Below, piece by piece: positions 8,659 through 17,117 of a stretch of 64,000 nucleotides of DNA. Positions within the stretch are counted from its first letter, which is position 1. Every line of letters starts with the position of its first letter. Origin of the DNA: Pseudomonadales bacterium (GTDB lineage Bacteria; Pseudomonadota; Gammaproteobacteria; Pseudomonadales; Azotimanducaceae); assembly GCA_024234635.1 (NCBI GenBank), contig JACKNX010000002.1, forward strand, positions 310,001 to 374,000, read 5' to 3'. A program made the position numbers and the translations under genes. The notes under the pieces were generated by a model, which ran no database searches, was not told the origin of the DNA, and worked only from the letters and a program-made list of their open reading frames with translations.

Positions 8659-8937
8659 TCACACGTCCATATAGGCATCATGCCGCTGTCGGTCTGACAC
8701 CGACGACTTGAAATTGTCGTAGGACAGCCCGTTCACCAGCTCAACGAGCGCTTCCGCAATGCGTGCGCGTGGAATGCGGGCCCGATACCGGTAATCCGTT
8801 CCTTTGCCTTCCACCACCTTCGCCTCCGGGAAGACTTTTTCGATATCCCCTTGTATGCGGGCGCGGACGGTCAGCAGGTCTCCATCGCCGGGTTTCTGGA
8901 CAATGCTGAGAAAACTGTCATTCAGGAACAGCCACAC
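8659..8937 (-). CDS. Small conserved-looking protein downstream of a Nudix hydrolase
   Basis: A 92-residue protein starting VWLFLNDSFLSIV with a GTG start at 8937; GGAAGGAG lies 8-15 bases upstream, which makes GTG better than the upstream TTG at 8958. It has an alternating beta/alpha pattern and ends in SDRQRHDAYMDV. I do not recognise a named family. It lies 75 bases after the Nudix gene in the same direction and is probably co-transcribed. Its composition (many charged residues, no membrane segment) suggests a small cytoplasmic partner or regulator. Confidence 0.6.
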   Translation of the reverse strand: MWLFLNDSFLSIVQKPGDGDLLTVRARIQGDIEKVFPEAKVVEGKGTDYRYRARIPRARIAEALVELVNGLSYDNFKSSVSDRQRHDAYMDV

Positions 8938-9012
8938 GGTACGCTCTCCTTCCCTCAATCCAAGGACTTGCTGACGAGGTTACGCATCCACCCATCGAAT
9001 GGCGATCTTTCC

Positions 9013-9675
9013 TTACCGGTCCGCCTGCCAAGGGTGCTGTGCAATCCACTGCAGCAATGCCGCAATGATCGGCTTGTCGTTGGGGTGCGAGGCGAAATGG
9101 CTCAACGTCTTGGCTGGAACCAAATGCACCGCCTGGGATTCCCAGCCCATATCGGCAGGAGTACCGGCGACGCGACGCGCGACGTAATAACGCGTGGTGC
9201 TGGTGGTGCGTTTCGTGTCCACCAGAAAACCGAGCAGTTCCACGCGCAGGCCGCTTTCCTCGAAGACTTCCTTGATCGCATTGGCCTTCAACGACAGCTG
9301 GTGACCGGCATCCAGCGATCCCTTCGGAAAGGTATTGGTGTAGCCGCCGAAAGCATTGGTCGGGGACACCGTCCACACGCGCCCGTCCGGCTCGACCACC
9401 ACCGCCCCTGAAGCGGCTTTCAGCCCGTGAGCCGCGAAGCCCGGTTCGTCGAACACCGGCGTCGTCGCGAGACGTTCCCAGCCAGCAGCGTTGTGTGGAG
9501 CATCAATCCACGACTGCACCGCCACGTCGCCGATCCTCGGTGATATCGCCTTTCCCGGCACCGCCGTGGCGACTTCGTGCACGTCTTCCCAGGCAGACAG
9601 GGCGGAGGCCGTATGCGGCTTACGGATCGTGACGGGGCCTCCGTCGTCGTTCCTTCGCGGGTGCAGAATACTCAT
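9013..9675 (-). CDS. Nudix hydrolase
   Basis: A 220-residue protein with a Nudix fold in its C-terminal half. The box reads KGSLDAGHQLSLKANAIKEVFEESGL, keeping the leading Gly, KE in place of RE, and the metal-binding EExG (EESG). Two extra residues sit before the middle position, and Leu replaces the first canonical Glu. Nudix enzymes hydrolyse nucleoside diphosphates linked to a moiety X, such as ADP-ribose or NAD(H). Start ATG 9675 has GGGAG about 10 bases upstream; a longer frame from 9762 is possible. It is divergent from the macrodomain-like gene at 9879 and followed by a small protein, suggesting a nucleotide/ADP-ribose module. Confidence 0.85.
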   Translation of the reverse strand: MSILHPRRNDDGGPVTIRKPHTASALSAWEDVHEVATAVPGKAISPRIGDVAVQSWIDAPHNAAGWERLATTPVFDEPGFAAHGLKAASGAVVVEPDGRVWTVSPTNAFGGYTNTFPKGSLDAGHQLSLKANAIKEVFEESGLRVELLGFLVDTKRTTSTTRYYVARRVAGTPADMGWESQAVHLVPAKTLSHFASHPNDKPIIAALLQWIAQHPWQADR

Positions 9676-9878
9676 CGGCTTAGAACTCCCATGGACTTCC
9701 AATTGGACGGACAGCGCCGGGTCGCTGGAACAATCCGCCGGTTCCCGCCTGTTTGAGATCATCGAGTCAAATCGCGACCAGATCGCTTAAGATAAAAAGA
9801 AACCAGTCCTGTTGCGACATTTCTGGTGGACGCATCGAGTGCTTCCGCCCATTGTTTCCAGCCAATAGACCACCATCC

Positions 9879-10937
9879 ATGAGCTACCGCGTAATTATTG
9901 GCACAGATCTCCTCGAGAAAGCAGAAGCGTATGCCGATGCTATCGCCTCCCAGACTTCCCGTCCCGGAAGATATCTGGCCTCGCTTCTACCTGACACCAC
10001 CTCTCGCGTCACGGCAATGGAACTCCTCCAACTGCTTCTTGACACCAAGCGACCGCAGATCTTTGCCGAGAGCGCCGTTGCCGGGGACGGCTCCGATTGG
10101 CACGCAACGGAACTGCATCTGTTGGGCGATATCAGCATTGCTGCCGAGGTTGAAGTCTTCGACGATGGTCGACATCGCGGTCCCATTCGACACGACACTT
10201 CCTTTCGCGGCACACTGGTTTTCACCTGCGGCGCATTGCTTGCCAGTGGTCACCGTACGAAGACCCCGGATCTGATGGAGGTTGCACCCAACGGCAACCT
10301 CGATCAGCTAGCGTATAACCGCCTGTACTCCCGAAGACTTCGTCCGGTTTTCAACTGGATACAGAAAACAGCCGAAGACCGACAGCGCAACGCACTGGTA
10401 ACTATCCCCGGTCTCGGGTGCGGACAGTTCGCCGGCAGGTTTCATGGTCGCCTGGGGCCGATTCTGCAGACTGCGCTGGAAAGTCTGCTAGCGGAGCTGG
10501 CTGAGGACATTCCCAATGTACGTGTCGTGATATTCGATCCGTACAATGAGTGCACGGATTTCGAAAGGGTTTTTGGCAACACCGGTTTCCGCGTCCGTCC
10601 GCTGCTTACATCCCGCAATGCCCATCCGCAGCTCTGTCCTCCTCAGGACTACGCGGAAGACGGTGAGAACCTCTCGGAATGCGACCTGTACTCGCTGGTT
10701 GCCTGGGACCAGGTCTCCTGGCCCGGCAACGACTTCTATGCCGGCTCACGCGCAACCGATGACGGCGTGAAAGCGGCGGCAACCAGCTCGATGCATGCCA
10801 TTACCGGCATCCAGGGCCACTACGAACCCGTTCGTGGAATGTACCTGCCTCCCGGGCAATACCTGACCTGGGGAGATTGTGTTCGTCACAACAAGATCAG
10901 GTTACGGCTTGGAGGACCCGATATCGGCGTAAATTAG
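9879..10937 (+). CDS. Macrodomain-like protein (putative ADP-ribose-related)
   Basis: A 352-residue protein. Its middle portion, VTIPGLGCGQFAG followed by RFHGRLGPILQTALESLLAEL, has the Gly-rich loop and following helix seen in macrodomains. The N-terminus (MSYRVIIGTDLLEKAEAYA) and C-terminus (VAWDQVSWPGNDFYAG...RATDDGVKAAATSSM) are conserved-looking but not a family I can name. Macrodomains bind or hydrolyse ADP-ribose derivatives. ATG 9879 is preferred over upstream in-frame starts because recognisable protein begins here, although the ribosome site is weak. Divergent transcription from the Nudix gene (204 bases apart) suggests shared control. Function is inferred from fold and context. Confidence 0.6.
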   Translation: MSYRVIIGTDLLEKAEAYADAIASQTSRPGRYLASLLPDTTSRVTAMELLQLLLDTKRPQIFAESAVAGDGSDWHATELHLLGDISIAAEVEVFDDGRHRGPIRHDTSFRGTLVFTCGALLASGHRTKTPDLMEVAPNGNLDQLAYNRLYSRRLRPVFNWIQKTAEDRQRNALVTIPGLGCGQFAGRFHGRLGPILQTALESLLAELAEDIPNVRVVIFDPYNECTDFERVFGNTGFRVRPLLTSRNAHPQLCPPQDYAEDGENLSECDLYSLVAWDQVSWPGNDFYAGSRATDDGVKAAATSSMHAITGIQGHYEPVRGMYLPPGQYLTWGDCVRHNKIRLRLGGPDIGVN

Positions 10938-11090
10938 GCCTGTTCAGACCCACCACCCCATTCTCTATGCGTTCGATAAAAACGCTCCCGATGCGGAGGA
11001 AGTTCTGCTTCCGTCCACTCAAACAGTTCCGGCCCCGTCAGAAGGTTGAAGAAGTCGACCGCCCGATGGCTCGTCAATGAGCCAACCCCG
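10934..11090 (-). pseudogene. N-terminal remnant of an IS4-family transposase
   Basis: The minus strand reads LTSHRAVDFFNLLTGPELF, then EWTEAELPPHRERFY, then diverges and stops. This matches the conserved start of IS4-type transposases (xFFxLLTGxxLxxxxxxLLPxHRERxFPP). Only about 45 codons remain. The rest of the 10938-11287 gap contains nothing I recognise. Confidence 0.45.
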
Positions 11091-11287
11091 TCTTTCGATC
11101 AGCGCAGATGCTGCGAATGGGTGGCCGCAGTACGCTCGCTCATGGCTGAACTTTGCCTCTTAGGTTGCTTGCTTCGCAACAAGCATCCTATCGGGCAAGG
11201 CCAGCCTCTTTCATCGTTTCATTCCCCAGTAGCCTGCCCCAAACATTCAGTTCGTTAACCAAGCGCCATTGAGGCTAAATACCTCGC

Positions 11288-13333
11288 TCAGTCCACTAGC
11301 GCCTTCAACAGCACATCCCGTCCATCGAGATAAAACTCTATATCGAGTTTTGTCGCCATGTCGTCGGTGAGATCAAACAACTGCCGCCTACACGAAACCG
11401 GTAGCAGCAAAGCCTTGGCGCCTTTCTCGACGGCAATTTCAGCCAGATTCACTGCGTTGTGAATCGGCTCTATGGTTCCACCAAGCGTCAGCTCCCCCAC
11501 GATGACCAGGCCACCACGTACGGACTTTTTTAATAGAGCGCTCGACAACGCGACTAACGCGCCAACTCCGGTTTTCGCTCCTGTCTTGGCTGAATCGAAG
11601 CCACGAAGTTGAACTGAAAACTCATGAGACCGGGGGTCTCGATCGCCAACCAATTGTTGCGCTCGAGCGTAAAGGTTTTGCTCTGCATAGCGAATCGATT
11701 CCTTAAACGCGGCTGGGACGGGATTGTTCAAAACCCGCACGCCGCTACCGGGACCTGCGTTGACTTCAAGCCGGAATAACCCGGGGTGTTCATCTCCCCC
11801 GCCAGGGCTAAGGACCCAGACTTGCCCGCACTCCAACGGTTCATCCCCAATACCACTTTGGCTTTGAAGCTCCGGGGTGCTGACGAATTTTTCAACTCCC
11901 TCAGATCCCAAGCTGTAGCTGAAGTGGGTGTTACGAAACTCCGCGGCGCCGATTCGCTTTTGCTGCTCTTTAACCCTTCGACGAACTTCTAGCGCGAGCC
12001 GGACCGCCCATTCAAGGTCAGCATCTTCAATTGCGCGGTCCGGATCGGGGAAGAGCAGCTTCACCAGTCCACTCACCGTCTTGTTAACGGCATTCAAGTC
12101 GCGGCCCGAAAGCGCCCCACCCCACCGTACTCGGCCTTGCAATGAAGAAACTCTGCTTTGATTTCTCAACTGGGTGAAGCATTCGGACAGAAAGTCGCTA
12201 ACCAAACCAAAATGGACTGTGAAGAGACTTGGATTGAGCTTGGGAACATCCCAGCCTGGCAGAAACCCATGAATGCGGTCCATGAATGCCGTGTCATCTC
12301 GCATCTCGGGCGGTAACGGCCCCAAAAGATGTCCAACTCGCTGCTGGTGTTCGACGTCTACATCAAAGTTCCCTACGAGAACGATTGAACCATCTGCTCG
12401 AATGCTCTCCTTTCCCCTGGAGAATTCGCCGCTTTCCATGTAACCCTTCATGATGTTGACGCCGTCCTTCTGGTCGAAAGACACACCCGACACCTCGTCA
12501 AAGCACACGACATCGTACTGACAGACAAGACCCCGCTGTCCGTTGGCATTGTTGACGAACATGCGTGCCACAGTGGCCTTGCCACCAGAAATAAGATGAG
12601 CATAGGGCGACACCTGCTGGAAGAGGTGCGACTTACCTGTGCCCCGGGGGCCCAGCTCGACGAGGTTGTAGTTGCGCTCAACGAACGGGACCATTCGCAG
12701 GAACAGCGCATCCTTGGCACGCTCCGACAAGGTCTCGGGTTCGAAGCCTATACTGCGCAGAAGCAGGTCGCGCCACTCGGCAGTGGTGCACTGTTCGCGC
12801 CCCTTAGCCAGAACGTCCAGCACTTCACGTTTAGACAACTGGATGGCTCGTAGCCCCTCGATACCGAAGGGTCGCCCGCCCTTCTCCTGAGCGATGGAAG
12901 CGTCGTAGCCCAGGGTCACCTCGGCATAAAAGCCACCAGTAAGTATGCGCTCGTTGTCTTTAACCATCTCCGGTGTGAGCCGCACGTCCGTGAGGCGCAG
13001 GCTTGGCAAGGTGGCGATGTACGAGTCGGTCTTGGAGTCCAATCGGGCCGTGACGATATCGATAATTTTCACGGCTCCAGCCTCGCGGGCACGCGCCTTG
13101 AAGAGCTCTTCCTCACCGGCCTTCACCGTGCGCGAAGTCAACTGCCGCTGAACGATATCCAGACCCTCCTGGATTTCTGCTTCGTCAGTGGTGGCGCAGT
13201 ATCGACCTAGCAAAAACTCTACTACGTACGTCGGTACCGGGAATTGTCGGCTAAACGTCCGTACGAGGTCTTTGCGTACCACGTAACCTTCGAAGGCGGC
13301 GGTTGCCTTCCTATCTAATTCGTCGAGTTGCAT
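11288..13333 (-). CDS. brxL: BREX type 1 protein BrxL (Lon-related AAA+ ATPase)
   Basis: A 681-residue protein with the BrxL layout: N-terminal DNA-binding domain, AAA+ domain with Walker A GPRGTGKS at residues 228-235 and Walker B CFDEVSG, and C-terminal Lon-like domain (~560-681). In the Lon-like domain the place of the catalytic serine (usual GPSAG) reads GAKTG, so the serine is absent; KKSVRGG and GELTLGGTI keep the fold. BrxL relatives form ring assemblies on DNA and are not thought to act as proteases. ATG 13333 is chosen over TTG 13339. It is the last gene of the BREX operon, now separated from pglZ by an insertion sequence that may reduce its expression. Confidence 0.93.
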   Translation of the reverse strand: MQLDELDRKATAAFEGYVVRKDLVRTFSRQFPVPTYVVEFLLGRYCATTDEAEIQEGLDIVQRQLTSRTVKAGEEELFKARAREAGAVKIIDIVTARLDSKTDSYIATLPSLRLTDVRLTPEMVKDNERILTGGFYAEVTLGYDASIAQEKGGRPFGIEGLRAIQLSKREVLDVLAKGREQCTTAEWRDLLLRSIGFEPETLSERAKDALFLRMVPFVERNYNLVELGPRGTGKSHLFQQVSPYAHLISGGKATVARMFVNNANGQRGLVCQYDVVCFDEVSGVSFDQKDGVNIMKGYMESGEFSRGKESIRADGSIVLVGNFDVDVEHQQRVGHLLGPLPPEMRDDTAFMDRIHGFLPGWDVPKLNPSLFTVHFGLVSDFLSECFTQLRNQSRVSSLQGRVRWGGALSGRDLNAVNKTVSGLVKLLFPDPDRAIEDADLEWAVRLALEVRRRVKEQQKRIGAAEFRNTHFSYSLGSEGVEKFVSTPELQSQSGIGDEPLECGQVWVLSPGGGDEHPGLFRLEVNAGPGSGVRVLNNPVPAAFKESIRYAEQNLYARAQQLVGDRDPRSHEFSVQLRGFDSAKTGAKTGVGALVALSSALLKKSVRGGLVIVGELTLGGTIEPIHNAVNLAEIAVEKGAKALLLPVSCRRQLFDLTDDMATKLDIEFYLDGRDVLLKALVD

Positions 13334-13401
13334 CGTCAAACACCCATCTGCGATGTGTCTTGAGCCGGTCTATCGCCTTGCTGTTCTCTATCATTGCCTA
13401 G

Positions 13402-14723
13402 CAGGACGCTGAAAAATGGGTGTTCATCAATCGAGTCTCGGTAATCAATCGAGAGCATGAAATCTGAACATGCTGGTCGAAGCGGGATGGAATTCGACCG
13501 TCGATAGACGATCGTTCGTGACAAATCCCTGTACCCAAAGCCATCAGAGCGGCATTGGGTGTCGTTTTCACTCCACTCATATCGAATCCACCAGCTTGCG
13601 TAGTCGAACCAGGTTATAGGCCGCCATCACCAGCAGGTAGTGCTGACGGACATTCGACAACCCGCGATATTTTGTCTGCCGTAGTCCCCCGATCTGCTTT
13701 GCCCACCCAAAAGCCTCTTCGATGCGCTTTCGTATCCGCTGGCTGATGACATAGCCCTCATGACGCGTCGTTCGGCCATCGATGGCCGACCCACCGCGTC
13801 GATTACTATTTTGGGCAACGTGGGGAGTCACCCTCGATTCCCGGAGTGCACTCACGAAGCCCTGGGTGTCATAGCCCTTATCTGCGCCAACCGTCGCGCC
13901 CGACTTCAGGTGTGTCGCCATCTCCGCGGCCGTCTCCCGCTCAGCAGTGCCGGTCGCCAGCGTCAGGTCTGCGTCGACCAACAAGCCGTTACGGTTCTCC
14001 ATCATCGTATGTCCCGTATAGCTGGGCCGGGCTGCAATGCCATGGCTCTTCGATGCCAGACGGGAGTCAGGATCCGTTCGGGATGCATGGGTATCGTTCT
14101 TGCGGCTTTCGCCGTGGAAATTCCTGCCGGCATTTCGGCCCACGCCATCCGGGTTGTCGTCGTCATGCCCATCTTTGCGGCGGACGCTCTTCTGCGAAGC
14201 CCAGGCCGCGATCAGCGTGCCGTCGACACTGAAATGACCATCCGACAGCAGATGCCTACGCCGGGCCAGATCAACGATATGGCCGAACAGTTCCTTGCCG
14301 ATGTCTGCACTGGCTAGCCGATCCCGATTCTTGGAGAACGTTGAGGCGTTCCAGACCTTCTCGTCGATACCAAGACCGACGAACCACCGGAACAGCAGGT
14401 TGTAGTCCAACTGTTCCATGAGCTGTCGTTCAGAGCGGATGGTATACAGACATTGCAGGAGCGAGGCACGGATCAGCCGTTCCGGAGGAATCGACGGCCG
14501 ACCAACTTCGGCGTACATGGCGTCCAGCGTTGAATCCATGTTGGTGAGCACTTCATCCACCAACTTCCGCATCCGGCGCAGGGGATGATGTTTCGGAACT
14601 CGGTCTTCCAGCGAGACATAGCTGAACAGTGAATCGCTCTGGTCTGTCTCTCCGCGCATCGGGTTCCCCAGTCAGGCAGTTCGTTGTATTGTCAGCCTTC
14701 CGAGGGGGTTTTTCAGCATCCTG
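13402..14723 (-). mobile_element. Complete IS5-family insertion sequence between pglZ and brxL
   Basis: The terminal inverted repeats are CAGGACGCTGAAAAA at 13402-13416 and its near-complement TTTTTCAGCATCCTG at 14709-14723 (one mismatch). Both ends are flanked by CTAG (13398-13401 and 14724-14727), the YTAR target duplication typical of the IS5 group. Length is 1322 bases, with a single transposase gene. The clean duplication and intact gene indicate a recent insertion. Confidence 0.9.
13577..14659 (-). CDS. IS5-family transposase
   Basis: A 360-residue DDE transposase. The N-terminus (LFSYVSLEDRVPKHHPLR, then RPSIPPERLIRASLLQ) is typical of the IS5 group. The first catalytic Asp lies in HFSVDGTLIAAWAS, the second in VGADKGYDT, and the Glu in RKRIEEAFGWAKQIGG (the Y-(2)-R-(3)-E-(6)-K style signature). 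The frame is intact from ATG to TAA, and the gene lies wholly within the inverted repeats. Confidence 0.92.
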   Translation of the reverse strand: MRGETDQSDSLFSYVSLEDRVPKHHPLRRMRKLVDEVLTNMDSTLDAMYAEVGRPSIPPERLIRASLLQCLYTIRSERQLMEQLDYNLLFRWFVGLGIDEKVWNASTFSKNRDRLASADIGKELFGHIVDLARRRHLLSDGHFSVDGTLIAAWASQKSVRRKDGHDDDNPDGVGRNAGRNFHGESRKNDTHASRTDPDSRLASKSHGIAARPSYTGHTMMENRNGLLVDADLTLATGTAERETAAEMATHLKSGATVGADKGYDTQGFVSALRESRVTPHVAQNSNRRGGSAIDGRTTRHEGYVISQRIRKRIEEAFGWAKQIGGLRQTKYRGLSNVRQHYLLVMAAYNLVRLRKLVDSI

Positions 14724-14759
14724 CTAGTGACGAGGGATCAGTTTTTCGCCTGGCCTCAT

Positions 14760-17117
14760 TCAACCGCCCACCGTCGTGGGATGTTTTTGCAATACCTGGC
14801 CATCAGCCGCCAATACCACTACCACGGCTGCGGCACCCAAGTTATCGTCGTCGGCCACGGCCACACTGGCCTTTCCGGCTTCGACAGGTTTTACACTGGC
14901 CGCCAGGCTGGACGTCCCCAGCGCAGGCTTCGTCCGGACGTCCACAGCCAGCCCAGAAGACGTGCTGTCCACTTCGACCACGCAACGCAAACCCTTCCAG
15001 GTCACAGACTTGATGGAGACCTGTACGGCAGCCGGGGGCGCAACCACCGCCAAATCCAGGACCGGCACCAGGCACTCTTGCAGGCTCAGGCCACCGTGCG
15101 CGTAGTCGGCGCCGGCAATGAAGGATGACACACCAGGCGCGTACGCGACCTGGACATCTTTACACCAATCCCAGCCAAAGGTTAGCGGCGTGCCGTGGGC
15201 TGTGTCCTTGAGAACGGCGCAGCGCCCCCAACGGGTTTCGGTCTGGTGTTTAGGCAGCTCCGTCTTCGGCAATCCGCCTGGGACGAGCAGCCAACCGTGG
15301 TCGGTGACGATACGAATCCGACGCCAACCCGCGTCGCACAGCTCTTGAACCCGCTCGACCACCACCGCCAGCTGCGCATCCACGTCACGCGCCAATCGAA
15401 CGCCATGCTCGTGGCCGTAATGGTCCAGGTCGCCCGACTCTGTCCAGGCCCGTCCGTTCGGATCACCTGTCTCGTGCTTGTCCAGCGGCTGCACGCCGTT
15501 GTCGATCAGCAGCTTGCTGAAGTTGTGGCCAGAGAGCGGTTTGCCGTCCGCCGCGACACGAGGCTCGAATTCCATATCTTTAGTCGTGCCGGACACCAGA
15601 TCGGCCACCGGTGAACACCAAGCTTTTCCCGAAGCGGTGACGGACGGCATGCTGGTCCAACAATGAGCCAAGTTCATGGTGCCCAGCTCGTGCAGCTGCG
15701 CACCCAGCCGTTGGGCGATGTCGTAGCGAAGCCCATCGACAAACACCGTGCAAGTACCAGGATTGACGGCAGGAGCGTCCGATACCGCTTGCAACGCTGG
15801 CAGACCTCCCACTTTCTTCACAACATCCTGCAGTCGCTTGGCCGCCTCCTCCAGCCATGGCAGGTACAGGGCGCGCACTGCGCCCCCCACAAGCTCTATA
15901 TCCGCCTTAGTGTGCACAGCGCCCATGGCTCGCAAGGCTGCATCATCCACGCGCCATCCGAATTGAAGGTAACTTGCGGCCAACTCCGCGGGCGTTCCGC
16001 CTGAGGGTGACGCAGCGCTGAACTCGGCCAAGCCAACTAGATACTCCAGCGCCAACGCCAGAGGAGACTCCCCCATGCGCGACCATAGCCAACCTCGCCG
16101 CACGCCATGTTCGTTCTCGGCAGTAGCGATAGCAGCCCGTGCTTGTCCGGCATCCATAGCCGCGAAGGTAGACAATGCATAACGCAGTCTCTCCTCGCCC
16201 CGTTCGTTGACTTGCGGGTAGCCAGACAGCAGGTCCAGGTCAGGGAATAGCCCCATCTCGGGTGCTTGCACCTTGCGAAGAAGGGTCAGAACCTGCGGAA
16301 AGCTCGTGTACGAATCCCGATAGAGTTCGGCAACAGCGGCCCATTTCCCCTCACGCCGAGCCAGCTTCTCAGCGGCTACAAGCGGTCCGTCGCTGGCCGG
16401 GTCGAAGCTAAAGTCGGACTTTGCCCGCTTGGCAAACACGTCCCATCGCACACCGGCCCACTCATTTTGCGTTACCTGCGGTGCGTTCAGCCAAACCAGC
16501 AAGTCTCGGGTCGGGTTCGGTGCCAGCAGGCTCAGCAGCCACTCGGCATTGATTTGTCGGCTCATCAGCTGGTCAAGCGGCCTATCAAGCAGCACACCGG
16601 CGGATAGCGCCTGGGCCAAGGCCTCCTGCGTTGCCTTGTCCGACGCTACGTCCAGGCCGAGACCACCATTCTTTGATGACAGGAAAGCACTGATCGTCCA
16701 ATCTTTGCCGTTGACTTGGCTCCAGAACACGCCTCGATACTGCAGTTCAGCCAAAGGCTGCAGATCCCGTGGGCAGCTCTCGATAGCCCTCAACTCCGCG
16801 CGGCTCACCCCGGGCAGGTAGACAACAGGCACGCCATCAAACTGCACCTCCGGTAGGACTCCGGCAATCACACACTTGAGCCACACCGCCGGGCCGCTAC
16901 GCGATGAGGGGTCAAAGGCACCGAGTTCGAATAACCCGGGTAGCAGCTGTTTTAGCGTGGGGATGGCAGGCGCCCATTGGCACTCCTTGTCGGGCCACAG
17001 TACGGCCACGGCAGGCGCGGTCGTGTGGGAATTTCCCTTGGCCGCCAATTGAAGCGCTGCGGTCAAGGCTGTTGCCACCGTCGAACTCGCGGACGGCTCT
17101 TCCTGCGTGGCAGTCAT
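14760..17117 (-). CDS. pglZ: BREX protein PglZ (alkaline phosphatase superfamily)
   Basis: About 785 residues. The C-terminal half carries the PglZ phosphatase-superfamily motifs: VFVDGLRYD (metal-binding Asp), SMPSVTASGKAWCSP, IRIVTDHGW and GGLSLQECLVPVL. PglZ is an essential BREX component with a predicted metal-dependent phosphatase/nuclease fold and is needed with PglX for host methylation and phage exclusion. ATG 17117 is preferred to ATG 17129 because it gives the 4-base ATGA overlap used throughout this operon and has GGAG 7 bases upstream. The stop is only 33 bases from the CTAG duplication of the downstream IS, so the gene itself is intact. Confidence 0.92.
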   Translation of the reverse strand: MTATQEEPSASSTVATALTAALQLAAKGNSHTTAPAVAVLWPDKECQWAPAIPTLKQLLPGLFELGAFDPSSRSGPAVWLKCVIAGVLPEVQFDGVPVVYLPGVSRAELRAIESCPRDLQPLAELQYRGVFWSQVNGKDWTISAFLSSKNGGLGLDVASDKATQEALAQALSAGVLLDRPLDQLMSRQINAEWLLSLLAPNPTRDLLVWLNAPQVTQNEWAGVRWDVFAKRAKSDFSFDPASDGPLVAAEKLARREGKWAAVAELYRDSYTSFPQVLTLLRKVQAPEMGLFPDLDLLSGYPQVNERGEERLRYALSTFAAMDAGQARAAIATAENEHGVRRGWLWSRMGESPLALALEYLVGLAEFSAASPSGGTPAELAASYLQFGWRVDDAALRAMGAVHTKADIELVGGAVRALYLPWLEEAAKRLQDVVKKVGGLPALQAVSDAPAVNPGTCTVFVDGLRYDIAQRLGAQLHELGTMNLAHCWTSMPSVTASGKAWCSPVADLVSGTTKDMEFEPRVAADGKPLSGHNFSKLLIDNGVQPLDKHETGDPNGRAWTESGDLDHYGHEHGVRLARDVDAQLAVVVERVQELCDAGWRRIRIVTDHGWLLVPGGLPKTELPKHQTETRWGRCAVLKDTAHGTPLTFGWDWCKDVQVAYAPGVSSFIAGADYAHGGLSLQECLVPVLDLAVVAPPAAVQVSIKSVTWKGLRCVVEVDSTSSGLAVDVRTKPALGTSSLAASVKPVEAGKASVAVADDDNLGAAAVVVVLAADGQVLQKHPTTVGG

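Noticed and set aside
9753..9878. N-terminal extension of the macrodomain-like protein
   Set aside because: The extra residues are low quality and overlap the divergent promoter region; the recognisable protein begins at ATG 9879.
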